A stretch of 64,000 nt of DNA from Otis tarda (GCA_026413225.1 CM048560.1:15208001-15272000); one strand, 5' to 3'. Shown: positions 31,711 through 46,700, counted from the stretch's first letter. The notes: generated from the sequence alone by a model not told the origin. Made by a program: numbers and translations.

Positions 31711-34700
31711 CTATAAGCAAAAAACAGGGTGAAATCATTTGGGAATGCAAACCATGTAAATAAAAGCACCTGGTAAAAGAAGATAATTAGCCCTGGGCTA
31801 AGAAACTGTAGCTGGTACCTAGCTGGATGACACTGAGTGGATACCGGGAGGGTCTCTGCAGAGGCAGCAAGGGTGATGAATGCAACTGAGAAGAATAAAT
31901 CAAGAACCTCTGTTACATCTCCTACTACAGGAATGAGGACCCTGGCTGTCTGAAATCCCTCACCCACCTCTCCACCCACTGCCACATATTGTCCTGAGGG
32001 CTGCAGAGCCTCCCTTCTACCCCCAGATGTTTGTAACCCGCCTGTAACACAGATGTCTCAAGTTAAATGCCTTTATGTGTTGGGAAATTCCAAGTTCTCG
32101 GCTACATGAGTAAACTTACTCTTGATCATGCAATGAGGAGGGGTTTCGATGTGCTGCTCCTGTTTTTCCATACAAGGTTATACAACCTGCCCTGCTTGGA
32201 AGACTCCTTACCCCTTTGGGAAGTCCTCTCTTCACTCAAGGCCCTAGGGCATGGCTAATTACAAGGAATTAAGACCAGAGTTAAAGAGAAACTACCACAA
32301 AGTTTGTAAGTGGAGAAAGGAAAGCCTCTGTTTCATGATGGAGAATTGGCTTAAGTATTTTAGCATTTGGCAAAACAGAGGGAGAAGAACAGAGGTCAAG
32401 GCTTCAGAGTTTTCCATTCAGTAACATATTCCTATTCGGGACACATGCTTAAGTACTGTTTTGAATCAAGGCCAAAGACTATCCATCTGCTTTCTTCTGT
32501 ACAAAGGGTTAAGCCTATCTTTAGGCTGCCTTTTGTTGTTTTGTTGTTGTTGTTGTTTTCAACAAAATTCTATTAACATTAGAGGGAATATAACAGCAGC
32601 ATTAAAAAAACCAAAACAGTTCTGACACTGTCCTGAAAAAATCCATCCAGAAGATTCGTATCGTATGAGCTATTCTGGCTGCTGAGTTTGTTTTTCATTA
32701 ATCACTAAGATTTTCTTTGTCTCACGGTTTATGAAGGAAAAGACAGAACTGGCAAAAATAGCATAAAGGGAAAAAACATCTGCATCTTCAAATATTCTCT
32801 TAATATGAAAAGGATGGCATATATACATTCAAAGACGGGATAAACTTTTTAGCAGGGCCTCTTATGATAGGATAAAGGGTAATGGTTTTAAAATAGAAGG
32901 AGATAGACTCGGACTGGTTATAAGGAAGAAATTTTTTACAAGGGTAGTGGAATACTGGAACAGGTCGCCCAGAGAGGTGGTGGATGTCCCATCCCTGGAA
33001 ACATTCAAGGCCAGGTTGGATGGGGCTCTGAGCGACCTGATCTGGCTGGAGATGTCCCTGCTCCTTGGAGGGGAGTTGGACTGGATGACCTTTAAAGGTC
33101 CCTTCCAACCCAAACCATTCTGTGATTCTATAAATATATGACTATTAGCTACGTAATGATTCTCCATGGAAATGCTTGTAATACAATACAATAATTATGA
33201 AGGTAAAGACATAGAACAATCAGTCCAGAGGCAGAATTTAATTAAGAAACAGAAGAAGGTATTTTGGTAAAAGAATCTATATAGGTAGGAAGCAGAGCAG
33301 TTTGAATTTGCATGAAATTTGTTCAGAACGACAGCATCCATAGGATATGGATGGATACCTGACCTGCTGTCGGCAACAAGTAGCTCCTTGTTTACTTTCA
33401 CTTGTCACTGTGCAGTAAGTCATGACAAATATGAACATTTCATCATGGATCAGTCTCTGCAGCTAACTCATCTATTTATTTACATTTTTAAATTAACAAC
33501 AATATATTGAACATATATCTAATAAGGCTTAAAAAGTCAGCCATTACTTATGGAGCATGCTCTAAAAGAAGACAGGAAATCATAGCATAAAGGAGCCAGA
33601 GGGAGCCATTTACTTTCGTTTATAAATTCACATATGATTTGTATCTCTGAGCTCATCCTGTTATAAGGTGTTGGAAAGGAAACAGCATGGGTTGTGAGTT
33701 CAAATTACTAGGTCTTGGGGAAAGAAAAAGCCCCTAAAAGCTTAGAATGGCTCAATTATCTTTGCTGTTATCACTGAGGTTTACCAGCAGTTCCTGGTCC
33801 ATGAAGTATGGCTTCTCTGCAGATCCATCATTTGTTTCCATATCAATAGCAAAGCAAAGGAACATGGCATCTGCTGTCACTTCAAACACAGATAGAAAGC
33901 TGTGGGACATCAGGTAGGCAAAAAATCCAACCAGCAACAGAGGAACTACCCAAGCTTGGAACTCCCGATGGTAGTTAAATGCCATCAGTCCTCCAAAAAC
34001 AGTAAAACATACAACAAACACCTGTAAAGGGCAGTGAGAGATAAATGTAGCCTCATTAATCACATAGAAATGTTTCTTAAAAAAAAACAAAACCCCCCAA
34101 ACCCTAAGGCAAATACATTACAGCCAATATTTTAACAGCACACCTCATCTGGGAGATAGCTATGCAGCTTCTGCCATCACGCAGTTGTCATCCTTTGCAT
34201 TCGATTCAGTGTGTAAATTCTGTAGGGCAGAGGCAACCTTTTGCTATGTATTTACCAAAGACTCATTGCAATGGGAACTTAAGAGTGGTGTCAAGGACAC
34301 TACTGTAATGCAACCAAATAACTCTGTAAAGATTATGAAAAGGATTAAATTCTCTAAACATTATCTTCTCTCCCAAAGCCATTTTACAGCATTAACACCA
34401 CCGAGTTTAACAAAGATAAACCTTATTTGCTTTAGGTATAAAAAAAGAGAATCAAATTGTGATTTTTCATTTCATTGTTACAGAACAGGGCTTTTCTTAC
34501 TCTTACCTTTCCTAGAAACAGGATAAAATCTCCAAAACAGCTAATGTCTGCAAGTTTAGCAGAATTCTTTGCCAAAATAAAGACGGCATCCTTTGCTGAT
34601 GTACAAAAATTTGTCCCATTTATGGCTGTAGTTGTGTATGCTTGCTGAAATGAGATAATATAATAATGTAGTGAGAGAAGAAAGACTCCTATAATCTAGA

Positions 34701-37700
34701 TTTTACTTCAGCAAAATGCAAAGCCTTAAACTCTATTTTGAAATAATGACTTTATGAATAGAAAGAGTTATTTTGCATAATGTGGCAATTTTATTTTAAG
34801 TTACTATAATAACTGTGCTTCTAACTTAAAATAGTTTTTCCACATAATTTCCACAATTAGAAAATGCTAAAATAATGACTAAATAAATTTCTGAACCCAC
34901 CTTTATCCAATTTATTTTAAAACATCAACGTTCTCTACCCTAATTTTTGTTAATGAATATGACACAATTACCATAAAACACACACTTACCTGGAGTCACA
35001 CTATCCAAACTTACTTGCTCATTTTCTATGAATCTATCGCCAAGACTGCTGGCAAACTATGTAAGTAGAACAATCAAGTTACGTAGTTACCAAGTCATTT
35101 AAAAGTTGATGATTAAAAAGCATTTATACATGGCCCTTTCAAATTATTCATCTGCTTCTGAAATCTAAGCTTATGACTACAGCCATAAAATAAACCTTTT
35201 TGTGGAAGATTAAACCAGTTGTGAAAATGACTGGAAAAGAAGAGCTAAAGGATCCTGGACTCGATCAGTGAGTGTTATATCACGAAAAAAAACCCCAGAA
35301 TTTCAACAGACAGTAGGGGCACTCAGAGTTTTTTGAGGTATTGAGAATTGGGCAAGATTTCTTTGTGGAAACTGGAAACTTGCCAAGACTGGGGGGGGAG
35401 GATAGAATATTTACCTTCATGGATTGGATTATTTTAGCATTTGTTATGCATAACTTGACATGGATGTTCCACTTACAGAACATCTCAACAAGGTTTTGAA
35501 ACTGTGTACAACATATCAGCTAAGAAAAGCAGCACTCAGGATACCCAAAATGTATGCTGAACTTTACCAGCAAGTCTTATGAGTAGTTTCCCTTTACTCA
35601 AAATATTAGAAGGTGGATTATGCTGCAAAGTATTAGTTACATCTGGCACAGTCAGTAAGAACCACAGAGTGCAAGGGATTACTGTTCTGAAGGAATGTAT
35701 ACACACCAACATGTACTTGGTGCTTAGATTACCTTCTGCTTCACCTGGAAGTGAAAGGAAAAAAAAAAAAAAAAAAACAACAAACAAATAAATAACAACC
35801 TAGTTTGCCGAAAGTGAATTATACTGACCTACTGCAAAACATTCCCTGTTCAAAAATCTGTTTTTTCTCCACTTACAAATCAAAATATAAAATAACTTCA
35901 GACATCTGAAAGCAGAGAAAATTTGTTTCTGCAGAGTCCAGTTTTACCCCCTGGCAATTTCTGTAACACACTGTAGTACAGCAAAGCTATATTGACATTA
36001 TCTTAAAATATTACAGAGAAAGAAAGAAACTAAATGTAGCCAAAGATCCTTTGTCTCCTTATTGTGGACATTATTTATACGATAAAGGAATTTTTTTTCT
36101 CTGACAGTAAGCAAAAAAAAGAGTAGAAGTAAACAGTGATATCCTGTAAATATTGTGCTTACATAGTAGTAGATACATCCATAAATGGAAAAAGTATAAA
36201 TAAAGACCATGGATTTATTGCCTACCCTAAGAAAAATCAAAGACTCTACTGAACTCTACAGAAACACATAGAGTGTCTGCATCAAAATCTGTTTAAACAA
36301 GCAAGTTTGCTTCATTCCTAAATAGGAAAAAGTGCTTTCAGTGCTAACTCTCACGTGCACGGACCCTGTTCCTTTCCCCGAGGAGCGCTGTAACAGGGCC
36401 AGCAGAGTGGTGTACCCTCTGGCTTGGGCAGGCATTGACTACAACACTTTTGCTTTCTGGGTTGCCTATACCTCTGAAAGAGAAGCATCCTTGTCCCACC
36501 TGCCTCACTCAACCCAACAGGCTGGCAAGCAGCCTGCTGCTATCTGTGTGAGGAAACCCGACGGCCTGCAAGCTCTCCCACGGCAGCATCGGCCCAGGAT
36601 GCGGCAGCAGGAGAGCTGGCAGTTCGGTAAGGCCAGTATGAGCCCCGCAGGGCTACCATTTCTGCAGGACACAGGCATAGGGCAGATGGCCTCAAGTCAA
36701 GCTCCCTCTCTGTCTTCCGTCTGTAGCTGTCACTGCATATTTCGAACATGGACAGACCTATCTTTATAACACGCTGTGAGCTAAGTCTGTTTCATCATTC
36801 CCATTAACAGACAGGAAATTGAGACACAAAGTAGAAAAGGGTTTTCTAAGTTTGTTTCTGTCCCTTAAGAACTTAATTCACAAAGCAGATCCTGATCTGG
36901 TGAGGTCAGTATAAATTTTGCCAATAAATTAAACAGAGATTCTGTATTCATTATAAATAGCAAAACAGGTCCTGTTTTAAAAATTAAAAAGAATGTTAAA
37001 AATGCACGTGCACTTGTACAAATACTAGTTCCAAACTTAAAATAAATAACCATTTGTTTGCACTCTTGAATTAGCCACTTTGGTATCCGAAGAATGTGCC
37101 ATGAAAAGCCTTTCTGATATTTATTAACTAGAACAGTTATCTTGGAAAGACTGAAAATAATGCTGGAAATTGGATACTACCTGTGTAGGGATGTCATGTT
37201 ACAAACCAGTTGCTTAAAAAAAAAAAAAAATGGCATTTGTAACAATTATAACTTCACAAATCATGTAAGTATCAACTAGTCATAACACGCAAGCGAGCAA
37301 GGCAGCCAGGTAATAACCCAACATTACAGAAGGAGTAAGAGAGATTACACAGAAATGAGAGAACTGCTGAGGGCTACAGAACTAGTCATTGATATAGGTG
37401 AAGCAAGAATGTTACTAGTACAAGCTGAAGGCTTAGCCAAGTGGTCTCTACCTTTCATCAAAAAATACATTTCTGAGGAAAAAAAAAATAAAATTATTTT
37501 GAGGGTTTCTTGTTCAGCCTAGACTGTGGCTCCATACACTTCCCTCACAATTCTCAAGTTTCCCATACAGACCTCACACCCCGATCCCATCCAGCCACAC
37601 AGAAGTCTACGTGTTCTCACTAACAAAATACACGTCTAACATTTAAGCAAATGTGTGTTTCTATGAAACTCAAGAGTTGCACAAAAATGAGCTCAAATGA

Positions 37701-40700
37701 TTTCACATCTTTACCCAAGAACACCAAACACACACACACTATTACCAATATTTGCAAATCATTTTGGACTTTGGACTAAGAAGCTTAGATAGTCCATTAA
37801 TTTTCCAGTTGCAGGATATGTGCAACAACCCAATCCCTTTCAAAGAAAAGATCATTGCGAAGGCTAAGATGGTAGACTGTGGTCAGTTAAGAACCTGCTA
37901 CCATTTAGAAATAGGTTATTTAAATGTGGTTTTTTTACAGAATGTATTCTCTTTTTCTATGCTCAAAATCTTTAACGGACTCGGAAATGTTTGAAAGACA
38001 GGCAGCAGGAATGATCTAAAAGGTATGGAATGTCTTCTGTCTGGGGAACAACTGAGTACACCAAGCTCTTCTGTCTGGAAAAGAGATGACTGAAGGAGGA
38101 TGCAGTAAGAGAGCAACAAAATCATGAGAAACGCAGAGAAGGTAGGTAGGGTTAGACAGCTCACTGTTCCTTCCAGAACAAAGACTAGGCAGGGGGAGGA
38201 CCATACGAAGTAGTGGGAGCCAAATATGAAAACAGAGGGTATTTCTTCTCACTCTAAGTCTGTAAGCTGTGAACTGATGAACAAAGGATGCTCTAGCTGC
38301 TAGAAGTTCAAATGAGCTCAAGGGAGACTGGGAAAGTTCAGGGAAAAGGAATCCACTGAGAGTTATTAAACACACAGAAAACATACTCAGCTCACGATGT
38401 CCCTAGGCTGAAAACAGATTCAGAAACAGCACTGAGGACGGGTACATACGCACCAGCTCTACCTTAGCATTCACTAACAGCCACTGGTGGAGGCGGGATA
38501 CCGAGCTAGATGGAGACTCGGTCTGCCCCAATACAGGACCAATATTATGGTTTTTATCTTTGCTTAGTGAATTGATGTTTTACAATGGTAATCTCTGCTA
38601 TGCTGACAAGCAAGTAATAATGGCATCAATAGCATACCATTGATCAGCAAGTGTGGGAGATAATGGGCCAGGAACAGTCTTTATTCCTGCACCAGCAAGT
38701 TGGTACTGTATCGGCACCTTTGTGAAGAACACAAGCCTCCTCTGGCTTGGAGCCTGGGAACTAGACACTAATTTCTCAGTGTCGGGATGAATAAATAAGG
38801 AATGTGAATGTTTACATATTTCCAAATACCACAGTATGCAAAAAAACAAAACAAAACAAAACAACAAAAAAAAACCTATTTAAAGAATACATCCTTCTCT
38901 GCCTCACAACACAGAATGTCAAGGGTCCTGGAAAAACTGACCTGCTAGTTTCATGAGAAAGGCGCTGTGGCTCAGATCCAGGCCCCAAGTTCCCCAACTG
39001 TTGAGAATAATTGCTACTTTGTGTAACAGCTGAATCCAGTCCTCCATTCTAGGACTTGCTTTAATAAAATAAGTTTGGGGAAGGGAGGATTGCCATAGCA
39101 ACAGAATCTTCTTTAAAAAGAAGCAGGATGACATGGTGGTCTCAGATCCCACTTCAGCTTTTTCTGCTTTGCTGGTATTTTCAGCCTGATCTGACCTTGT
39201 GACTGCCAACTCTCTTGGGGGCTGCCCTGCTTAGCTACATCCAAGGCAATGCTGTGCAGCTCAGGCTGAACTTTTAAGTGTCACAGCTGCCAATGGAATC
39301 CCCTCAAAAAACAAAATCCAGTGGTAGCAAGAGGCAATGACATTTCTGTGGCTGCTGTACAGCAGTTAGCAACCCAGTGAGCAAGCTGTATCATGTCCCT
39401 CAGATCATGGTAGGAAATGACAGCAACATGAGCCTGTGAGGCCCTACTGAAGAGATGAGGACATGTAAGACCAGAAGCGGCTTTCAGTCACTCCAGTCCC
39501 TGGCTATTTCAGATTAGCACATTATACGATTTCTCCTCTTAAATGGAAAGCTCCCTCTTTAAACTACTTAGGGCTTTTCCTTCTCCCAGCCCTTACATTT
39601 GGAGCTATTCCAGACAGCTGTCCCTCTGGTCCTTAGGAACCTTCTTCCAACTTCCAGATAACATTTACTCATGAACAGTTTACATCTACTCATTCTTCTG
39701 CTGATCTTGTCTTGGCTCTTATTCCTCCCTGACATTTCTTGATATACTCACGGACAGCCAATGGGCTTGCTCTTACCATTCATCTGTCAAAGTAGACACA
39801 CCAGGATATTCCAGTGCCCCTCAGTGAGATAAGCCTGACCACCTAACCAGCAACTTGTACAATGGCATTTATCCCCCTGTTTCTGGTGCAAGTATTTAAT
39901 CTCATACCTTCCAGACTGAACCTGCCCTTTCTGCAGCCTTGTTAACTCAAGTCTTGTGTTTGACAAACACACGGAGAATATTCTCCTCCCTCACTTCCAA
40001 CCAATAAGCACACAGCTAATACGGAAATGGTTATTTTTTTATTCTTACACTAATTATCATCTATAAGAAACCCTTCAACAGCCTCCTGAATTTTCCCAAG
40101 CAATCCAAGAAGCAGAACTTTCCTTTATTTCCATTCCACCTTATTCTTGCAGTCTGGACAGACTGGAGAAGATCTTGTCCTTCAGCTTTCCTTGCTTCCT
40201 ACTCTGTGTGTCATCTACTGCCTCCATGGCTGTCATCCAGTGGGTAGAACCAACGAGACTTTCTCCTCAGAGGGTAGCTGGGTGTCCTTTCCTGTAGTGT
40301 CTCACTGCTACACTTGGACTCCATTTCAGCCACAGAGGTTGGACTACAAGGATCCTGCTTTAGGTGCCCACTGCATCATGATTACTGGAGCTGCTTACAG
40401 TAGCTTCTGCAGTCAATGCGACAATATTCTCATTTGGGATTTCTGAAATAAAACCAAACTGAACATTTCCAGAGAGTTGTTCATAAATTGCTCTGCTTAA
40501 AAGCACTGCCTTATAGGTCACTTGCTTCATTGCCTTTTATTTTCTTTCTCTCTTTTTTTTTTTTATATGGGATAGGGTAGAGGAGAAAAGTATCAAAGCA
40601 AGAATTAGTCTTATTCATCTCTATCCCCTACATGACTCACCCAAGTAAAGACCTAAGGAATTTTATTTCCTGCTATCGCAGACATAAAGCTTCTAGAAAG

Positions 40701-43700
40701 AAAACAAACATATTTTAAAATTATTTAACTGAAGATGAACATTTTAGCCAACTGGATTTTCAAAATGATTGAAAATTTAGCTTAACATCTAGAAGCAATT
40801 TTGCCAGTAACATTAAAATGGAGTATTGTTTTTGGAAAAGGAAGGAAGGAAAAAGAAGTACTTTTTGGGGTGAGGCACAAGGTGTTTGGCAGCACAGAGG
40901 AGAACTGTACTTACATTACCATGCATGAATTTTAGTTTTATCTGGGTCACTTCTCCACAAGGCGTTTAACCGCAACCTCCTGATAGGCTTCCATCCAAAG
41001 CTTAAAAGACAACCAACTGCCATGGATACACGGCCATTAAACAGACGTGCTTCTGGTTTTTTTACACTAGACAGTTGCTGCCTCTCGGTATCAGTGAAGT
41101 GTCTCAGTACCAGCAAATGCAGACTAACACCCTGCCAACTTCAGTAATGGCTACCACAGGGCCCAGAAGGCTACACTGCAAGTAACTGTGCTGATGAAAA
41201 TAAAGAAACCACATACTGCTCAGCAACTCCTTCAGAAATCCATGCGCTGCACTTCAGAGCGGTTGCTTGCCAACTGGCTGCAGAGGAACCCAAAGCAGAC
41301 AGAGAAAAGCAAAACTATCCTGAAATAGATATACTGAACCCCCCAAGAAAGTCACTGCAACAAGGCTGTAAAGACAAAAAAAAAAAGCTAGGGCTTTGAT
41401 GTATTAAAAGTTAAGACTGCCACTACAGTTTAAGAAAGCAGGAGACAGACAGACCTTGTAGCTCCCAAACCACATTAAAAAAAAAACAAAACAAAAAAAA
41501 CCAACAAACCCAAAAAAACCCCCAGTATATCCTTTTTACGAAAGAAAAATTTCAATCTCCCAGATTTTATTTGAGATGATTGGATATGTTTATCTGGAAC
41601 ATATTGAAATAATCAGAGCCAGAAGATGAAAAATCTGTGGTAATTCTGACAAGTGTTGGCAAACAGAACTGTCAAGTAAGGATAATGACTTTATATTCAC
41701 AAAGCACTTTTCATCCAGATAGAACCCAGAGTGCTTTACAATTGTTACTAATGGATTATACACACATATGAATCACTTCGCCCATGACTGAAATGGAACA
41801 GCTTAAGCAGTGAACTGTCTAACAGCACATAGCAACACTACACCACAGTTTAGCGCAGGATCCAGTTGCAAATCCAAGAGAAATTTAGGAAGGCAGAATG
41901 TAATTATCCACATTGCAATCTGCACAGGATGCTGGCTTTACATTACCCCTCCTCCAACAACCGCCACTGGAAATACGGCAACTACCAGCATCTAGCACAG
42001 CCCTCTGTCATGATGGGAAGACAACAGGGTACCGGTTTGGCCCTGTTTCAGTGAAGTTCCCAGGAGAGCTGAACAAAACTCAGCTGAGCCTGCAGAGAAT
42101 TAGTCACTTAAGGGATGCATGCAACATCAAAGTCACTGTTAAATCCCACCTGAAAGATGGCACCTCAGCCCAAAAAGTACTCTTCGATAACATAGCAGAG
42201 CACTTGGTTGATCAAAAAAGAAGCTCACACTCTATCATCAGTGCTACTTTCTCCAGCACCTGTTTCTCATCTGCAAGTTTCCCAGAGGGAAAACAAGGGC
42301 TCTGTTTAATCCTGATTAAGCTTGCGAATGAAGGAGCAGAAAGAATTTAAATTATTTCAGCAATATAACAACAGGTTGAAGAAAATAGTGCAGAAGTGAT
42401 GGAGAAGGTGCCTTTTTTTTTAAGAGTTTCTGGTAATTATATGCTTATTACTAATACTAGAATAAAAGGCAAAACCACAGTAAGGAATGTTAAGACATAC
42501 AACGAGCTTTGGACCAACTTTTATAACAGCTGTTCCGTATTTCAGTAATTTCAGCTCACATAAAAATCAAAATCTGAACTAAAAAATACTTTCAAAATGT
42601 TAGAAACATAGGTACAAGCAATTTTTTAACCCCTCTGAAGTCCATGTTCAACACCCATGTGAAATTTCAAGGCTGCACTCAGCAGCTTTCACTGATCTCA
42701 GGAAGAGCTCTTAAGAGTTCGGTACTTCTGTTAATCAAGCCGTATGTTAAGCTGCTTAAAATTGCAGACTCGTCTATTTTTTTCCTCCTCTTTTTTTTTT
42801 TTTGTTTCTTTTTTACATTTGGCTGCAGATTTTACAAAATTGAAGATGAAGATTTTCAATCTTAGTCAAAATATATTTCTTTAAGAAACCGGCTTGAATA
42901 TATTTTTAATAGGAAAAAAACTAATTAGATACATTAATTACTCTGTGAAATGCATTAATCTGAGACCAATGTTACCTCTTCATACAAATAAAATTTCTAC
43001 AAAAATCTTAAGTGTGTTCTTGCTTTTCTTCTCCTCTAATCCTATCCCAAATTGCCCTGGATTTGGAGCACGTGGAACACCATCATCTTTGCCAAAATGA
43101 TGTTCAAACAAACAATTATCTAACAGCAAACACATTATTATGATCACTAGGTTAAAAACCACAACTCATATAAACCCAGAAATTTGCTTACAACAGATTA
43201 GGAAACAGGAAGTCTTTTAAGGGATCAAGACTTACAATACAGCCTTCTGAAACAAAAGGAAGAACATTACAGTAATTAATTCTTCTTTTAACAAACATGG
43301 CACACAGCAGCTGGAGAAAGCAAACACTAGGATATCTCTTTGAAAGGCAGGAAGCCAAGGGGAAAGGGTGACTACAAATGGAAAGCCTGGAGTCAAAATG
43401 AACTCTAAGATTCCTCACCAAGTCAGTGACCATAAGATCTACCTAAAAAATATAAGTCTGGAAAATTCACCATCTAGACCTAGAGATTTCACTGCACAAG
43501 TATTTAATCTAGGCTGAACTAAGCGAAAAACTCTCTCTTCATAGTTGTCCAAGATTAAGCTCAATTTATGCACCTAATTTAGAGAAGTCAGACTCTTTAT
43601 CAGAATTGTTTTGTTTACTTCACTACTGCCCTCAGCAAGGAGAACAAAGAATGCAACAGCCAGAGTTAGGAATCAGCATGAACATCTGATTCCCTTTCAC

Positions 43701-46700
43701 ATTAAGAATACCACAGTCACCAGAGACATCAAAAGGAGACTGACAAAGAGAAAAATCAACTATTTACAATGGTGTCTACAGAGCTGGAAAACACTTGGAC
43801 AAAAGGATCAGGAAGAAAAAAAGTAGGAGTCAAGTATCTGAACAACTGCTGTATGTCAGAAATCATCCATTTCCAATGAAAACACTTCGGAAACAAAACT
43901 GCTAACAACACAAAGATGTCTTTCAAAGAAAGAGAATGTTATATCATCTGGCTTTTTCATCATGGATCATATTCCCAGATATATTGGTAACGAAAATTAG
44001 CCAGGAGTTCAAGTTTCTCGATTCAGGCCTTTCAGGTGGAAAATACTGGATCTAGTTTAATGACACACCTCCAGGTGGGTTTCTTTCTTCCTCATTGCTT
44101 CCTTCCACCTGGACCCTCTGTATTTCAGTAGTCTGTCTGGCACAACTCAACAAGATGTTAAGTCTTCTTAGCTTCAGAAATAGAAAGTGGCCCTCTAAAA
44201 GAGCCATCTCCAGCTGTATTAACAACCTCTCTAAAATCTTGCACCTTGTCAATTCCCTGTTTCTTTGCACAAGTCCCATTTACACCTTAAGGCTTTTTTA
44301 TTTGTTTAGTTTAGACAGCCAACAGGTGACTTTGGCCTGCATGCACTGGGTGTTGCTTTAGCCGGGCTAAACGGAGCTAGCATACACACAAGGCTTCTAG
44401 ACTAGGTATGCAGACGGTTGAGCAACAGAGAGATGATAAAGCATACCTGGTTAAAGTATCTTAAGCAACTTTCCTGGCACCAAGACCAGCAGAAACAGCA
44501 CTTGAACAGGCACTTTGCACATGCACTCTCCTGCAATAAAATGAAATGTTTGGTTACTGGACACAGAATTAGACTCAAACAAAACAGCCATTTTAGAAAA
44601 AACTCGCTTTACAGGTGACTGACTCTTCTAATAAAGCATTCACTTAGGCAGCAGGTATTTCCTTTTGGATTTTAAGAACTGTTTTTAATTCAGACCCTTT
44701 AGTATTAATGACTGAAGAGCTGAGCATAATTTTCTTTCTTCCTGTGGATGGAAGATTCATCTCTGGGAAAAGAAAATAAGTGCTGCAAGCAGCTTTCTGA
44801 GCTAAGAGCTGCTTGGGGAACAAAACAGGCAGGCAAGTCAGTATCTCTTACAGTACTTTGCAGTGATCAGGAAGTATACTGACAGCTTTTTACCTTTTTT
44901 GTTTATCAAAAGACTTTCACAGTTCTGAAACTACTAGTACTCTAATGAACAAAAATAAAAGAATGGGCAGAAGGACTTATATGCGTGTGTATTCACTCAG
45001 TATACATTCATTTTTCAGGACAAGAGGAGGAAGCATGTATTAGAACAGACCATTCATAGACCATCAATCTATATTAATTTCATACTAAAAACACAGCAGA
45101 AAAGCTCAGTGTTTGTTCCACTCCTCCCACCCCCATCACATCACAAGCTCAGAACTGTTCATCATATCAAGATTTTACCAAGGAAGACAAGAAAAAGACA
45201 TCTTGGTAGCCATGGTAGCCTTTCAAATTAAACTGGTTGTTTTTCTTGCAAAAGGAGATTCAGCTCAGTGATGCTTGAGTCTTTTTAACCTTCTTTTTTT
45301 CAGAGGTCAGAATGTTTTTGTTTTGTTTTGGAAAGCAGAGATCTTCCAGCCTGTCCTTTCTCCAATGGGAAGGAGCAAGGCTGCTTTCCGGGGGGATCCT
45401 TTTGTGAACTGAGGACATGAGCTGGCCTTTAAACAGCACTTTATAGCCTCTGAGGGAGCAGTTACAGGTATGGTTCATGTCACATCCTCAGCTGAATGCT
45501 TGGCAACTGCACCAAAAGGAGCTTGTAGCACACTGCTATAGACACAAATAATCACAGAATCATTACACTTGGAAAAGACCTCTAAGATCGTCAAGTCCAA
45601 ACATCAACGCAATAGCACCATGCCTACTAAACCTGAAGTCCACATCTACACGTTTTTTTAACACCTCCAGGGATGGTGACTCCACCACTTCCCCAGGCAG
45701 CCTGTTCCAGTGCTTGACCGCTCTTTCAGTAAAGAAATTATTCCTAATATCCAATCTAAACCTCCCCTGATGCAACTGGAGGCCATTTCATCTGATCCTC
45801 AGTAGTTACTTGGGAGAAGAGACCAACACTCACCTCACTATAACGTCCTTTCAGTTAGCTGTAGAGAGCGATAAGGTCTCCCCTCAGCCTGCTCTTCTCC
45901 AGACTAAACAATCCCAGTTCCCTCAGCCGCTCCTCATAAAACTTGTTCTCCAGACCCTTCACCAGCTTCATTGCCATTCTCTGGACATGCTCCAGCAACT
46001 CAATGTCTTCTTGTACTGAGGGGCCCAAGACTGCACACAGTATTCGAGGTGCAGCCTCCCCAGTGCCAAGTCCAGGGACACGATCACTTCCCTACTCCTG
46101 CTGGCCATGCTATTTCTGATACAAGCCAGAATGCTGTTGGCCTTCTTGGCCACCTGGGTACACTGCTGGCTCATGTTCAGTTGGCTGTTAACCAACACTC
46201 CCGGGTCCTTTTCCACCGGGCAGCTTTCCAGCTACTCTTTCCCAAGCCTGTAGCGTTGCATGGGGTTGTTTTGACCAAAGTGCAGGACCTGGCACTTGGC
46301 CTTGTTAAACCTCATACAACTGACCTCGGCCCATAAATCCAGCCTGTCCAGGTCCCTCTGCAGAGCCTTCCTACCCCTGAGTAGATCAACACTCTTGCCC
46401 AATTTGGTGTCATCTGCACTGGACTGGACTCCAGTCATGAGAGCCATTCTTTCTAATTCTTTCTAATCTTTCTTTGCTAATTAAATCTTCTACAGCTACT
46501 CAGATTACAAATCCACTTATTCTGCTTCCTCTAGAGGCAGAAAATACTCTGTCTTCTTTCTAGCACAACTCATCCCACCTATCACCTTTAAACAAAGTTC
46601 TTAGCTGACCCAACTCACCAAGTTTTATAACCAAGGCTTTCATATGTAAGTGACATAAAGCCAGACACTTACACATCTTTCAAGTGGCTTACTACAAGGG

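Larger units (their letters stand above)
31711..33784 (-). other. SLC44A3: SLC44A3 last intron
   Basis: Contains a CR1 fragment (32836-33132) and a (GTT)n tract near 32531-32557. The remainder looks unique and AT-rich. Confidence 0.8.
34022..44446 (-). other. SLC44A3: SLC44A3 introns between 34.0 and 44.4 kb
   Basis: Introns are 34022-34506 and 34645-44446. The large one contains A-rich tracts, a GC-rich patch (about 36340-36640), an old MIR/L2-like scrap (36786-36835), an ancient repeat (41690-42300) and a possible old LINE piece (43188-43433). No other gene was recognised. Confidence 0.7.

Noticed and set aside
34081..34110. Telomere-like CCCTAA within AAAACCCCCCAAACCCTAAGG
   Set aside because: Only one telomeric unit is present; it belongs to the A/C-rich simple-repeat class.
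36332..36769. 145-codon + strand ORF as a gene
   Set aside because: No family, no splice context, GC-rich composition and antisense inside an SLC44A3 intron. Kept only as a finding.
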